From Nocardiopsis ganjiahuensis DSM 45031 (GTDB lineage: Bacteria > Actinomycetota > Actinomycetes > Streptosporangiales > Streptosporangiaceae), in NCBI RefSeq assembly GCF_000341085.1, contig NZ_ANBA01000008.1, forward strand, positions 124,001 to 188,000: a DNA stretch of 64,000 nucleotides, given 5' to 3'. The notes beneath the pieces are model-generated. The model was not told where the DNA came from, did not search any database, and was given only the letters and a program-made list of their open reading frames with translations. A program made the position numbers and the translations under genes. Every line of letters begins with the position of its first letter. The stretch's first letter is position 1. Of the stretch, positions 8,768 to 15,950 are shown piece after piece.

Positions 8768-9045
8768 CAGGAGGTCGGCCGGCACTGGGCGGCTGTGCAG
8801 GTGGTGAACCCCTCCACGCCCAGCGGACCCAGTTCTCGTCCTTAGCCGCTCTGACCGGGCCCGCGGAAGGGCGCGGTCGGGTCGGTGCCCATGCACGCGC
8901 CGCCCATCTGATGCGCGGTGCCGATGGGCAGCCCGCCCAGGCCGATGGGCAGGGTCCGGAGCGTGTCGAGCCAGGCCTTGGGATCCTCGCCCCTGCGCAG
9001 AACGGGGGCGTTGCCGGCCCACGGCTCCTCGGTGCCGGCAGCCCA
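8768..9045 (-). pseudogene. C-terminal relic of a GMC-type FAD oxidoreductase
   Basis: Reading leftwards from 9045, one frame gives about 67 codons that include LPIGTAHQMGGACMGTDP and stop at TAA (8842-8844). The AHQMG-x-x-x-MG-x-DP motif is the C-terminal signature of GMC-type and gluconate-dehydrogenase-like oxidoreductases. After a frame change the next expected block appears as LGVEGFTTCTAAQ (compare GVEGLY-x-x-DASVFP). The frame also opens with a stop codon at 9046-9048, so no start or N-terminal FAD domain remains. Stops, a frameshift and truncation together indicate a dead fragment. Confidence 0.6.
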
Positions 9046-9104
9046 TCATGACCGTGGCCTCGGCGCCGTCGCGGCGGGCCAGTTGCAACGAAAGGACAGA
9101 GGCG

Positions 9105-9470
9105 ATGCACCCCTGGCGCCACGGCGTGAACCTGGCCGAGAACGAGACCGAACGCAAGGAGGTGGCCGTACCGGTCAACGCCGGGCTCACCGGCAAGTGG
9201 ATGCCCTTCACCGCACCTGAGCGGGTGAACGGGGCGCGATTCCCGCCGCCCGGCTCACCGCGAAGACCGCCGCGGCTTCGCAAGAACCGGGTCTACCCGC
9301 GGGTTGCTCGGCACTCGGTGAGGCGGTTCTTGCCCACGCCCCGGTGCGCAGGGCGCACTCGTGACAGGGTCAGGGCCCCGACCCTGGCGGGGAACCGGTG
9401 CTGCCACTCGGCGTCCAGGGGATGGGCGTCGTCCTTGGCCGGGTGCGGTTGCGGCACAGGCAGCAGGTGA
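9105..9470 (+). CDS. Doubtful small ORF of unknown function
   Basis: The ATG at 9105 follows a purine-rich AAAGGACAGAGG, a good ribosome-binding-site candidate, and opens a 121-codon frame. The first 45 residues look protein-like (MHPWRHGVNLAENETERKE, then LTGKWMPFTAPERV). The remainder is Arg/Pro-rich and looks like noncoding read-through of decayed DNA. I recognise no family. It could be the 5' part of another broken gene. Confidence 0.25.
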   Translation: MHPWRHGVNLAENETERKEVAVPVNAGLTGKWMPFTAPERVNGARFPPPGSPRRPPRLRKNRVYPRVARHSVRRFLPTPRCAGRTRDRVRAPTLAGNRCCHSASRGWASSLAGCGCGTGSR

Positions 9471-9554
9471 TGTGGGGCTCCGGGGTGCCATAGGGCCCAT
9501 CCTGTGCGCCCATGCCGTCCCTCACCTCGCGGGTGTGCACCAGCCGCTGCCGCG

Positions 9555-9926
9555 CTACCCTGCGCTGCCCGGCGACAGCCGCCGTGTGATCCGGTCGAAC
9601 AGCTCCGTCAGCGGCTCGCCGACGTCCCGGCCGAACCCGGTCAGCCCGTAAGTGACCTGGGGCGGCGTCGTCGGCTCGACCTCCCGCCAGACCAGGCCGT
9701 CCTGGACCAGCGCGCGCAGGGTCTGGGCGAGCATCTTCTCGCTGATGCCCTGGATGCTCTCGCGCAGCTCGTAGAAGCGGAGGCTGCTGCCCCGCAAGGA
9801 GATCAGCACCCAGACACCCCACCTGCTGGTCACGTGGTTGACCACATCACGCGCGGGACAGTCGGTATGAAACACGTCATAATGCCCCCCCGCCTCGGCC
9901 TGTCTGTGCTGCGCGCCTTCTGTCAT
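9555..9926 (-). CDS. HxlR family transcriptional regulator
   Basis: A 123-residue MarR-like winged-helix regulator of the HxlR type. It has the family cysteine close to the N-terminus (HTDCPARDVVNHVTSRWGVWVLISL), the RFYELRESIQGISEKMLAQTLRAL recognition region, and the wing GLVWREVEPTTPPQVTYGLT. Many HxlR proteins sense electrophiles or quinones through that cysteine. It is divergent from an NmrA-like NAD(P)H reductase, its likely target. The promoter TTGGTA-N16-TAAGCT places the -10 box six bases before the ATG, so the transcript is probably leaderless. Confidence 0.9.
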   Translation of the reverse strand: MTEGAQHRQAEAGGHYDVFHTDCPARDVVNHVTSRWGVWVLISLRGSSLRFYELRESIQGISEKMLAQTLRALVQDGLVWREVEPTTPPQVTYGLTGFGRDVGEPLTELFDRITRRLSPGSAG

Positions 9927-9936
9927 GTCATGAGCT

Positions 9937-9948
9937 TACCTCAAGGTA
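9937..9948. promoter_or_regulatory. TACC-TCAA-GGTA dyad in divergent promoter, putative HxlR operator
   Basis: A perfect 4+4 inverted repeat with a 4-bp spacer. On the minus strand it lies inside the spacer of the HxlR gene's own -35/-10 (TTGGTA and TAAGCT). Another TACC occurs at 9955-9958. Sites built from TACC/GGTA half-sites are common for HxlR regulators, so autorepression is a reasonable inference. Confidence 0.5.
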
Positions 9949-10018
9949 TGCCCTTACCAAAAGTTAGCCCCCGCTCCTAGCATGAGGACCACAGAAGACA
10001 TCCGACAAGGAGCTGATC

Positions 10019-10858
10019 ATGATCGTAGTGACCGGGGCTACCGGAAACATCGGCCGACCGTTGACGCAGGCGCTGGCCGAGGCCGGCCAGCAGGTGACGG
10101 CGGTGTCACGGCACACGGCGGCGGTACCGAACGGCGGCCGCCACGTGGTGGCCGACCTGTCCGAGCCGGCCAGCCTCAAACCCGCGCTGACCGGAGCGAA
10201 GGCTCTGTTCCTGCTGCTGTCCGGCGACCTGCACGCCACGGGAGCCAACCCTGCCGACATCATCAGAGAAGCTGAGGCCAGCGGGGTTCGCCGGGTCGTC
10301 CTGCTCTCCACCCTGGGCGTGGTGACCAGACCCTTCGGCCCCACGCGGATCGCGATGCGCGCACTGGAGGACATGCTGCGGGAGTCCGGCCTGGAGTGGG
10401 CCATCCTCCAGCCGGGCGGCTTCGCCTCCAACGCCCTGTGGTGGGCCGAGTCCGTCCGCACGCAACAGGTCGTCGCCGCGCCCTTCGGCGACATCGGGGT
10501 GCCGATCATCGACCCGGCGGACATCGCCGCGGTCGCAGCGGCCTGCCTGCTGGATGACCGGCACACCGGCGGCGTCTACGAACTGACCGGCCCGGAGGTG
10601 ATCACTCCGCGCCAGCAGACAGAGGCCATCGCCGCTGCGCTGGGCTCACCGGTGAGGTTTCACGAGTTCACCCGCGACGAAGCCAAGGCCGCCATGGCCC
10701 AGAGCATGCCAGCAGAACTCGCCGACGACACTCTGGACATCCTCGGTTCCCCGAACCCGGCCGAACTGCGCATCAGCCCCGACGTCCAGAGGGTCCTCGG
10801 CCGCGCCCCGCACCCCTTCGCCGACTGGGCCGCCCGTAATGTCGCCGCGTTCCGCTGA
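10019..10858 (+). CDS. NmrA-like NAD(P)H-binding reductase (atypical SDR)
   Basis: A 279-residue atypical short-chain dehydrogenase. The N-terminal TGATGNIGRPL is the NAD(P)-binding loop of NmrA / NAD(P)H:quinone-reductase-type SDRs, and VRRVVLLSTLGV and WAILQPGGFASN match the rest of the fold. These proteins act on quinones or as redox sensors and lack the canonical YxxxK. The AAGGAG ribosome-binding site fixes the ATG at 10019. The gene is divergent from an HxlR regulator, a pairing typical of electrophile or quinone stress modules. Confidence 0.85.
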   Translation: MIVVTGATGNIGRPLTQALAEAGQQVTAVSRHTAAVPNGGRHVVADLSEPASLKPALTGAKALFLLLSGDLHATGANPADIIREAEASGVRRVVLLSTLGVVTRPFGPTRIAMRALEDMLRESGLEWAILQPGGFASNALWWAESVRTQQVVAAPFGDIGVPIIDPADIAAVAAACLLDDRHTGGVYELTGPEVITPRQQTEAIAAALGSPVRFHEFTRDEAKAAMAQSMPAELADDTLDILGSPNPAELRISPDVQRVLGRAPHPFADWAARNVAAFR

Positions 10859-10970
10859 GACCAGGTGATCACGCGGGGGCGGGGCCTCCCGCTCCCGCCC
10901 CCACACCGAGGTCCGGACGCGAGCCCAGGTCCAGGGCGTCGTGACGGGCCGGTGCGCGGAGTTGTCGGAG

Positions 10971-11634
10971 TGAAACTCCAGAACACCCAGCAGCTCGATC
11001 GCCAGCGCCGCGCCGGGGTGGGCTTCCACTCCCTGCACGAAGCCCTGGACGCCATTGCCACCCGCGACTTCGCCGTCATGGCCGACCTGGGCGGTGTGGC
11101 GCTGCTGATGATCGCCTACCGGCGCCGGCGCACCACCGAAAACGGTGAGAAGGGCGAGACCACCAAGCTGTTCACCGAACGCTTCACCACCGCCAGCGAG
11201 CGGCTGGGCAGCGAGCACGCCGCAGTCCACGGCCGATGACGCCCCGATGGGCGCGAGGACCTGGTGCAGACGGTCATCGACGTGCTCTGCGCTTACCTGC
11301 GTATGCCCTACACCCCTGCTCCTGAAGCGCCACCAAGGACGCCGGCAAGGCCCGCCGGGAGGAACACCGTAAGCGCGAGCTGGAGTTCGGCTCCTTCCGC
11401 GAGGTGTGCCACACCATCATCCGCATCATCGGCAACCACCTGCGTGGGGACACCCGCTGGCGAGGCAAGGACTTCACCGGCGCCGTCTTCGATGGCGGCA
11501 ACCTGTCCAGGGCTCACTTCACTGGCGGGACGGGGGTCGACCGGCGGGGCCGATTCAGAAAGACACGGTTGTCAGGTTCTCCACCAGGGCTGGTCGAGCC
11601 GCGGCCCGATGGTGCCGCGCGCGAAGCGTGACCG
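10971..11634 (+). pseudogene. Frameshifted pentapeptide-repeat protein gene with a serine-recombinase-like 5' fragment
   Basis: Coding remnants run through at least three frames. First comes a piece with GVGFHSLHEALD, which resembles the conserved GVGFRSL-x-E-x-(I/L)D segment of serine resolvases. It is joined to a membrane-anchor region (GGVALLMIAYRRRR) and FTERFTTASERLGSEHAAV, the conserved linker of actinobacterial pentapeptide-repeat proteins. That frame stops at 11239. A short deletion and a frameshift follow before EDLVQTVIDVLCAYLRMPY. Another shift near 11330 leads to FREVCHTIIRIIGNHLRGD and FTGAVFDGGNLSRAHF, the start of pentapeptide repeats, which are then lost. The recombinase assignment is tentative. 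Confidence 0.65.
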
Positions 11635-11639
11635 TTGAG

Positions 11640-11858
11640 GGTGACGGGCGGGCAGGGCTGCGCCGGAGGCGACCGTTGAGGGTGGTGGAGGGTGACGGGC
11701 GGGCTGGGCTGCGCCGGAGGCGACCGTTGAGGGCGGTGGAGGGTGACGGGCGGGCTGGGCTGCGCCGGAGGCGACCGTTGAGGGCGGTGGAGGGTGACGG
11801 GCGGGCAGGGCTGCGCCGGAGGCGACCGTTGAGGGTGGTGGAGGGTGACGGGCGGGCC
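11640..11858. repeat. 51-bp tandem repeat, about 4.3 copies
   Basis: Units start at 11640, 11691, 11742, 11793 and 11844 (partial). Each begins GGTGACGGGCGGGC and contains GCTGCGCCGGAGGCGACC. Copies differ only at a few positions (A/T in GGGC(A/T)GGGC, and GGGTGG or GGGCGG near the end). The period is 17 codons, so frames stay open on both strands, but the peptides are low complexity and I do not call it coding. It separates the pentapeptide pseudogene from the end of the DDAH gene. Confidence 0.9.
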
Positions 11859-11890
11859 TTCCGGGGCGCGTCCGCCCCGGAGAGGACCCC

Positions 11891-12688
11891 TTACCCGCGG
11901 TCGGGCCGGTCCCGGTCGGGGATCAGCACGCTCAGGCAGGTCACGCAGGCCTCCAGTTTCTCGAACTCGGAGATGTCCACCGGCAGTACCCGCCAGTGGT
12001 CCGCGGTCAGCTGGTGGATGGTCTCGGATGCGGCCGCGCTGACCAGGACGTCGCGTCCGCCCAGGGGCAGCACGTGGGCTCCCGGCTCCTCGGGGGCGCG
12101 GCGGATCGGCGGAAGCGAGGCGGTCTCGACCAGTTCGGGCAGGCCGACGAACGAACCGTCGGGCAGCGCGGTCACCGCGGACTTCAGGTGCAGGACCTCG
12201 CCCAGGGCGACCCGGTGGACCTTGCGGCCCAGCGGGGCCAGGAGCTGTTCGAGCTGGTCGGCGCCGTCCTCGTTGGTCCTGGTGCCCACGCCCACGTAGA
12301 CGGTCTCGCCGACCTGGAGGACGTCGCCGCCGTCCAGGGTTCCGGGCTTCTCGATCCGGGCGACCCTCAGCCCCAGGGTGCGGACCGCGGCCTCCACGCC
12401 CTCGATCTCGCCGCGCCGGGCCTCGGCACCGGAGCGGGTCAGGACCGCCAGGTCCTCGCACACCACCAGGGGGTCCTCCACGAACACCGAGTCCGGGTGC
12501 TCGGGGGCCGGGTCGATCTCGTGCACCCGCCAGCCGGCCGAGGCGACCGTCTCCTGGTAGATGGTGTACTGGCGCGCGGCCAGCACCGGGTCCACCGGGG
12601 TGCGGGCGATGTGCGTGACGATGCCGTCCGCCAGCCGGGGGCCGGGCCGACGCATCAGGGCGACCCCGTAGTAGGTGTAACCGTCCAT
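11891..12688 (-). CDS. Dimethylarginine dimethylaminohydrolase (DDAH)
   Basis: A 265-residue guanidino-group-modifying amidinotransferase-fold hydrolase. It converts N-omega-methylated arginines to citrulline and methylamines. Substrate loop SVFVEDPLVV, GTLDGGDVLQVG, the catalytic-histidine segment VLHLKSAVTALPDGSFVG and the C-terminal nucleophile region ACVTCLSVL (C251 is the likely catalytic cysteine) are all present. The start at 12688 has CAGGAGG eight bases upstream. It is divergent from a DAO-family oxidoreductase. Arginine deiminase is excluded by length and motifs; a related citrullinase is possible. Confidence 0.9.
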   Translation of the reverse strand: MDGYTYYGVALMRRPGPRLADGIVTHIARTPVDPVLAARQYTIYQETVASAGWRVHEIDPAPEHPDSVFVEDPLVVCEDLAVLTRSGAEARRGEIEGVEAAVRTLGLRVARIEKPGTLDGGDVLQVGETVYVGVGTRTNEDGADQLEQLLAPLGRKVHRVALGEVLHLKSAVTALPDGSFVGLPELVETASLPPIRRAPEEPGAHVLPLGGRDVLVSAAASETIHQLTADHWRVLPVDISEFEKLEACVTCLSVLIPDRDRPDRG

Positions 12689-12835
12689 GCGACCTCCTGG
12701 AAGGGAAAAGGGAGCGAAGGGGCCGGGCTCCGTCGGAAAAGCCGCAGCGTATCGCGATCCCCTACCCCGTTTCGGGGACCGGCACGCGGGTCGAACGGCT
12801 TGTCCGGAGAGGTCGGTGGGGGCAGGGTGGGACAC

Positions 12836-13954
12836 ATGGACGTGATTGTTGTCGGCGGCGGGATCGTGGGGGCCAGCGCGGCGTTCCACCTGACCAAGAA
12901 GGGCGTGTCCACGGCGCTGGTGGACTCCGCACGCCTGGGGCAGGCCACGGCGGCCGGGACGGGGATCGTGTACCCGTGGCCGTTCCCGTGGGACGCGCCG
13001 CCGCTGTGGGGCTTCAAGGCGCGCGCCGCCGAGCACTACCCGGAGCTGATGGCCGAGCTGGCCGAGGACGGCCAGGTCACCGGGTACGAGGTGGTCGGCG
13101 GGATGTCGGTGGACCGTGAGGGCGACGACGCGGGGTTCGAGCTGCTGCGCACGCTGTCCGAGCGCCCCGAGTTCGCGACCATGGGGCGGGTGGAGCGGCT
13201 GGCCGAGGGGGAGCCGAGAAAGCACTTCCCGTTGGTGCCCGAACCCTACGGCGGGGTGTACGTCGAGGGGATGGCCCGGCTCGACGGCCGCAGGGCCCGG
13301 GCCGCGCTGTTCAACGCAGCCGAGGAGCGCGGGCTGCGCTACTTCAGGGGTGATGCCCGTCTGCTGTGGAACGGGCACCGGGTGACCGGGGTCCGGGTGG
13401 GCTCCGAGGACCTGGAGGCGCCGACGGTGATCGTGGCGGCCGGGGCGTGGTCGGCGGAGCTGCTGTCGGTGGCCGGGGTCGAACTCGGGGTGCACCCGGT
13501 GCGCGGCCAGATGACCCACTTCGCGCTCCCCGGCCGGGACACCCGCGGCTGGCCGGTGGTGCGCTTCGGTGAACGCGACTACTACGTGAGCGCCTTCGCT
13601 CCGGACCGGGTGGTCACCGGTGGCACGACCGAGCCCGAGGCGGGGTTCGACTGCAGGGTGACCGCCTCCGGGATGCTGCACAACCTGTCCACGGCGCTGG
13701 AGGTACTGCCGGAGCTGGCCGACGCCGGCGTGGTCGAGACCCGGGTGGGTTTCCGACCCGGTACCCACGACGGCCGGCAGCTGCTCGGCCCGGTCGAACG
13801 CCTGCCGGGGGTGCTGGTCGCCACGGGGCTGGGTTCGCAGGGGCTGACCTACGGCCCCTTCCAGGGGGTGGTGGCCGCCCGGTTGGCGATGGGTGAGGAC
13901 CCCGGGCTGGACCTGTCCGCGTTCGTCCCCGACCGCGACCAGGTGCCGCTCTGA
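12836..13954 (+). CDS. FAD-dependent DAO-family oxidoreductase (D-amino-acid dehydrogenase-like)
   Basis: A 372-residue flavoprotein. The N-terminal dinucleotide-binding motif is VVGGGIVGASAAFHL, and the C-terminal FRPGTHDGRQLLGPVE and GLGSQGLTYGPFQG segments are typical of glycine oxidase / D-amino-acid dehydrogenase relatives. Substrate-binding elements such as HPVRGQM are present. It is divergent from DDAH with 147 bp between the starts. The two enzymes could both act on amino-acid derivatives, but nothing in the sequence proves a shared pathway. Confidence 0.85.
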   Translation: MDVIVVGGGIVGASAAFHLTKKGVSTALVDSARLGQATAAGTGIVYPWPFPWDAPPLWGFKARAAEHYPELMAELAEDGQVTGYEVVGGMSVDREGDDAGFELLRTLSERPEFATMGRVERLAEGEPRKHFPLVPEPYGGVYVEGMARLDGRRARAALFNAAEERGLRYFRGDARLLWNGHRVTGVRVGSEDLEAPTVIVAAGAWSAELLSVAGVELGVHPVRGQMTHFALPGRDTRGWPVVRFGERDYYVSAFAPDRVVTGGTTEPEAGFDCRVTASGMLHNLSTALEVLPELADAGVVETRVGFRPGTHDGRQLLGPVERLPGVLVATGLGSQGLTYGPFQGVVAARLAMGEDPGLDLSAFVPDRDQVPL

Positions 13955-13992
13955 GGATCGCGCGGCCCTCGGGGCGAGTCGTTCCGTACTGA

Positions 13993-14008
13993 TGAGTAGC
14001 CGTACTCA
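13993..14008. promoter_or_regulatory. 16-bp dyad TGAGTA-GCCG-TACTCA, second copy
   Basis: The arms match those of the dyad at 2537-2552; only the spacer differs. It ends 34 bp before the ATG of the YiaA/B gene. Two copies before two small membrane-protein genes suggest a common regulator. Confidence 0.5.
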
Positions 14009-14042
14009 GGTGCTGACCGGCGGTCCCGGCCACCATGGGTGC

Positions 14043-14333
14043 ATGAACGCACCGATCCCCCAGCCCCGGTCGACCCCCCAGTTCTATCTCCAGTCGATGA
14101 TCGCCTTCGCGGTCTCCTCCGTCGGAGTCGGCGTCGGCATCCTCTACCTGCCCGTGGACCTGTGGATGCGCGCCTTCCTCGGTATGAGCGTGCTGTTCGT
14201 GATCACGTCCACGTTCACGCTCGCCAAGTGCGTCCGCGACCGCCAGGAGGACGTCGCACTGGCCGAACAGGCGCAGTACTACCAGCAGTTGCCGATCTGG
14301 CAGGGCGACCAGCAGGCCCAGCCCAGATCCTGA
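14043..14333 (+). CDS. YiaA/YiaB family small membrane protein
   Basis: A 96-residue inner-membrane protein with two hydrophobic helices (about 17-37 and 44-62), the two-helix layout of the YiaAB domain. The tail (CVRDRQEDVALAEQAQYYQQ) is polar and presumably cytoplasmic. The role of the family is unknown. The gene is transcribed alone, with a dyad upstream and a strong hairpin just downstream. Confidence 0.8.
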   Translation: MNAPIPQPRSTPQFYLQSMIAFAVSSVGVGVGILYLPVDLWMRAFLGMSVLFVITSTFTLAKCVRDRQEDVALAEQAQYYQQLPIWQGDQQAQPRS

Positions 14334-14351
14334 TCCGGCCAGGAGGGGAGA

Positions 14352-14385
14352 GGTGGGCGCCGCGCGGGGGAGCGCGGCGCCCACC
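14352..14385. terminator. Bidirectional terminator-like hairpin
   Basis: A perfect 14-bp GC-rich stem (GGTGGGCGCCGCGC and its complement) with a 6-base loop sits between the convergent YiaA/B and bioB genes. There is no T-tract, as is usual in actinomycetes. Confidence 0.7.
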
Positions 14386-14411
14386 GGGCGCGTCAGCGGT
14401 CGGACCGGTGG

Positions 14412-15473
14412 TCAGGCGTTGGGCGGAAGAGCGGTTCCGGCGCCCCGCCGGCGTGTCCTGAGCAGGTCGTGGCGCTCGCCCGGGAGGGTGGGCTCGCCCG
14501 CGCCCTGCACCACGAAGCCGGCGTCGGCGATCATCTCCAGGTCGTCCTTGCCGGCCTGGCCCTCGCTGGTGAGGTAGTCGCCGAGGAAGATCGAGTTGGC
14601 GATGTGCAGCGCCAGGGGCTGCAGGGAGCGCAGGTGGATCTCGCGTCCGCCCGCCAGGCGCACCTCCACGTCGGGGAAGACGAACCGGGTGGCGGCGAGG
14701 ATGCGCAGGCAGCGCTGCGGGGTCAGGTCCCAGGTGCCCTCCAGGGGGGTGCCGTCGAAGGGCATGAGGAAGTTGACCGGCACCGAGTCCGGGCCGAGCT
14801 CCCGCAGGGCGAAGAGGGCGTCGACGAGGTCGTCGTCGCTCTCCTTCATCCCGGCGATGAGTCCGGAGCAGGGGGAGAGGCCGGCGTGCTTGGCCTGTTC
14901 GACCGTTTCGACGCGGTCGGCGAACTCGTGTGTGGTGCAGATGTCGGAGTAGCGCTCTTCGGAGGTGTTGAGGTTGTGGTTGTAGGCGTCGACCCCGGCT
15001 TCGCGGAGCTTGTCGGCCTGCCCGTCGGAGAGCAGGCCGAGGCAGGCGCACACCTCCACTCCGGGGTACTCGTCCTTGATCCCGGCCACGGCCGGGGCGA
15101 GGCGGTCCACGTCGCGGTCGGTGGGTCCGCGCCCGCTGGCCACCAGGCACACGCGGCTGGCGCCGGCCTTCACGCCGTGGGAGACGGCCTCACGGGTCTG
15201 GTCGGGTTTGAGCCAGGTGTACTTGACGATCTCGGCCTGGGAGCCCAGGCGCTGGGAGCAGTAGAAGCAGTCCTCCGGGCACAGGCCGCTCTTCATGTTC
15301 ACGAGGTAGTTGAGCTTGACGCGGCGCTCGAAGTAGCGACGGCGGACCCGTGAGGCGGCGGCGACCAGGTCCATCAGATCGTCGTCGGCGCTGGTCAGCA
15401 CCTCCAGGAGTTCGTCTCGGGTGGGCGTCTCACGGAGAAGGGCCTTCTCGGCCAGGGTGTCGAATGTCGTCAC
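14412..15473 (-). CDS. bioB: Biotin synthase
   Basis: A 353-residue radical-SAM enzyme that inserts sulfur into dethiobiotin, the last step of biotin synthesis. The radical [4Fe-4S] cysteines are in CPEDCFYC (C65, C69, C72). Other BioB features are [36 protein letters not shown] and the C-terminal [15 protein letters not shown]. The start is taken as GTG at 15473 ([12 protein letters not shown]), with AGGA about ten bases upstream; upstream in-frame sequence does not resemble BioB. No other bio gene is adjacent. A 10-bp inverted repeat lies in its leader. Confidence 0.95.
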   Translation of the reverse strand: MTTFDTLAEKALLRETPTRDELLEVLTSADDDLMDLVAAASRVRRRYFERRVKLNYLVNMKSGLCPEDCFYCSQRLGSQAEIVKYTWLKPDQTREAVSHGVKAGASRVCLVASGRGPTDRDVDRLAPAVAGIKDEYPGVEVCACLGLLSDGQADKLREAGVDAYNHNLNTSEERYSDICTTHEFADRVETVEQAKHAGLSPCSGLIAGMKESDDDLVDALFALRELGPDSVPVNFLMPFDGTPLEGTWDLTPQRCLRILAATRFVFPDVEVRLAGGREIHLRSLQPLALHIANSIFLGDYLTSEGQAGKDDLEMIADAGFVVQGAGEPTLPGERHDLLRTRRRGAGTALPPNA

Positions 15474-15950
15474 GGTGTCGATCCTGGATGCTGGGAGCGC
15501 GCCCGCGCAGTCGTCGAACCAGCCAAGAAACCGGCCGAAGTCTTGTGCCCCTGGCGGGGTAGACCGCCAGGGGTGGTGTCCGGATCCGGTCACAAGGCGT
15601 TCCGGCGTGCTCGGCTGGGCGCCCTTCCGGGAGGGCACCCGCCAGGAGGGCCGCTGTGGCGCCCCGCTCCGGACGGTGTCCGGTTCGGTCCTGTGCCCTG
15701 ACTCGCCGGGTCGGGGCCGGTCCGGTCGCCGCATCACCCTCGTGAAATGGGATGACTATTGGGTGACTTAGGGAGGCCCCGTGTGTACTTATGGAAATAT
15801 TCGGTAGTAAGGTCCTCGTCGGTTGTCTGAGCGCCAAGCATCGACGTGTGTTTGGCCTCCTCAGCGTTGCGTACACGCATGTCGTCAGCCCGTGCTGCAT
15901 CGTGGTGCCAGTCCGGGCCGTCAGGCATGCCCAGGGGGAGGGAATCCGGA
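15474..15950. other. Intergenic region between bioB and the sugar symporter gene
   Basis: Divergent promoter region of 477 bp. It holds the perfect repeat described separately (15548-15573) and a relatively AT-rich patch around 15780-15830 that probably carries promoter elements. Open frames exist here but none shows family similarity or a convincing ribosome-binding site. Confidence 0.5.
15548..15573 (-). promoter_or_regulatory. Inverted repeat CCCCTGGCGG-N6-CCGCCAGGGG in bioB leader
   Basis: Perfect 10-bp arms with a 6-bp spacer, 75-100 bp upstream of the bioB start. It could be a repressor operator or a leader hairpin. It does not match the usual actinobacterial BioQ or BirA operator that I know. 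Confidence 0.4.

Noticed and set aside
11514..12461. Long minus-strand frame across the 51-bp repeats and DDAH gene
   Set aside because: It is out of frame with DDAH and reads as Pro/Arg-rich low complexity, an artefact of the repeat period being divisible by three.
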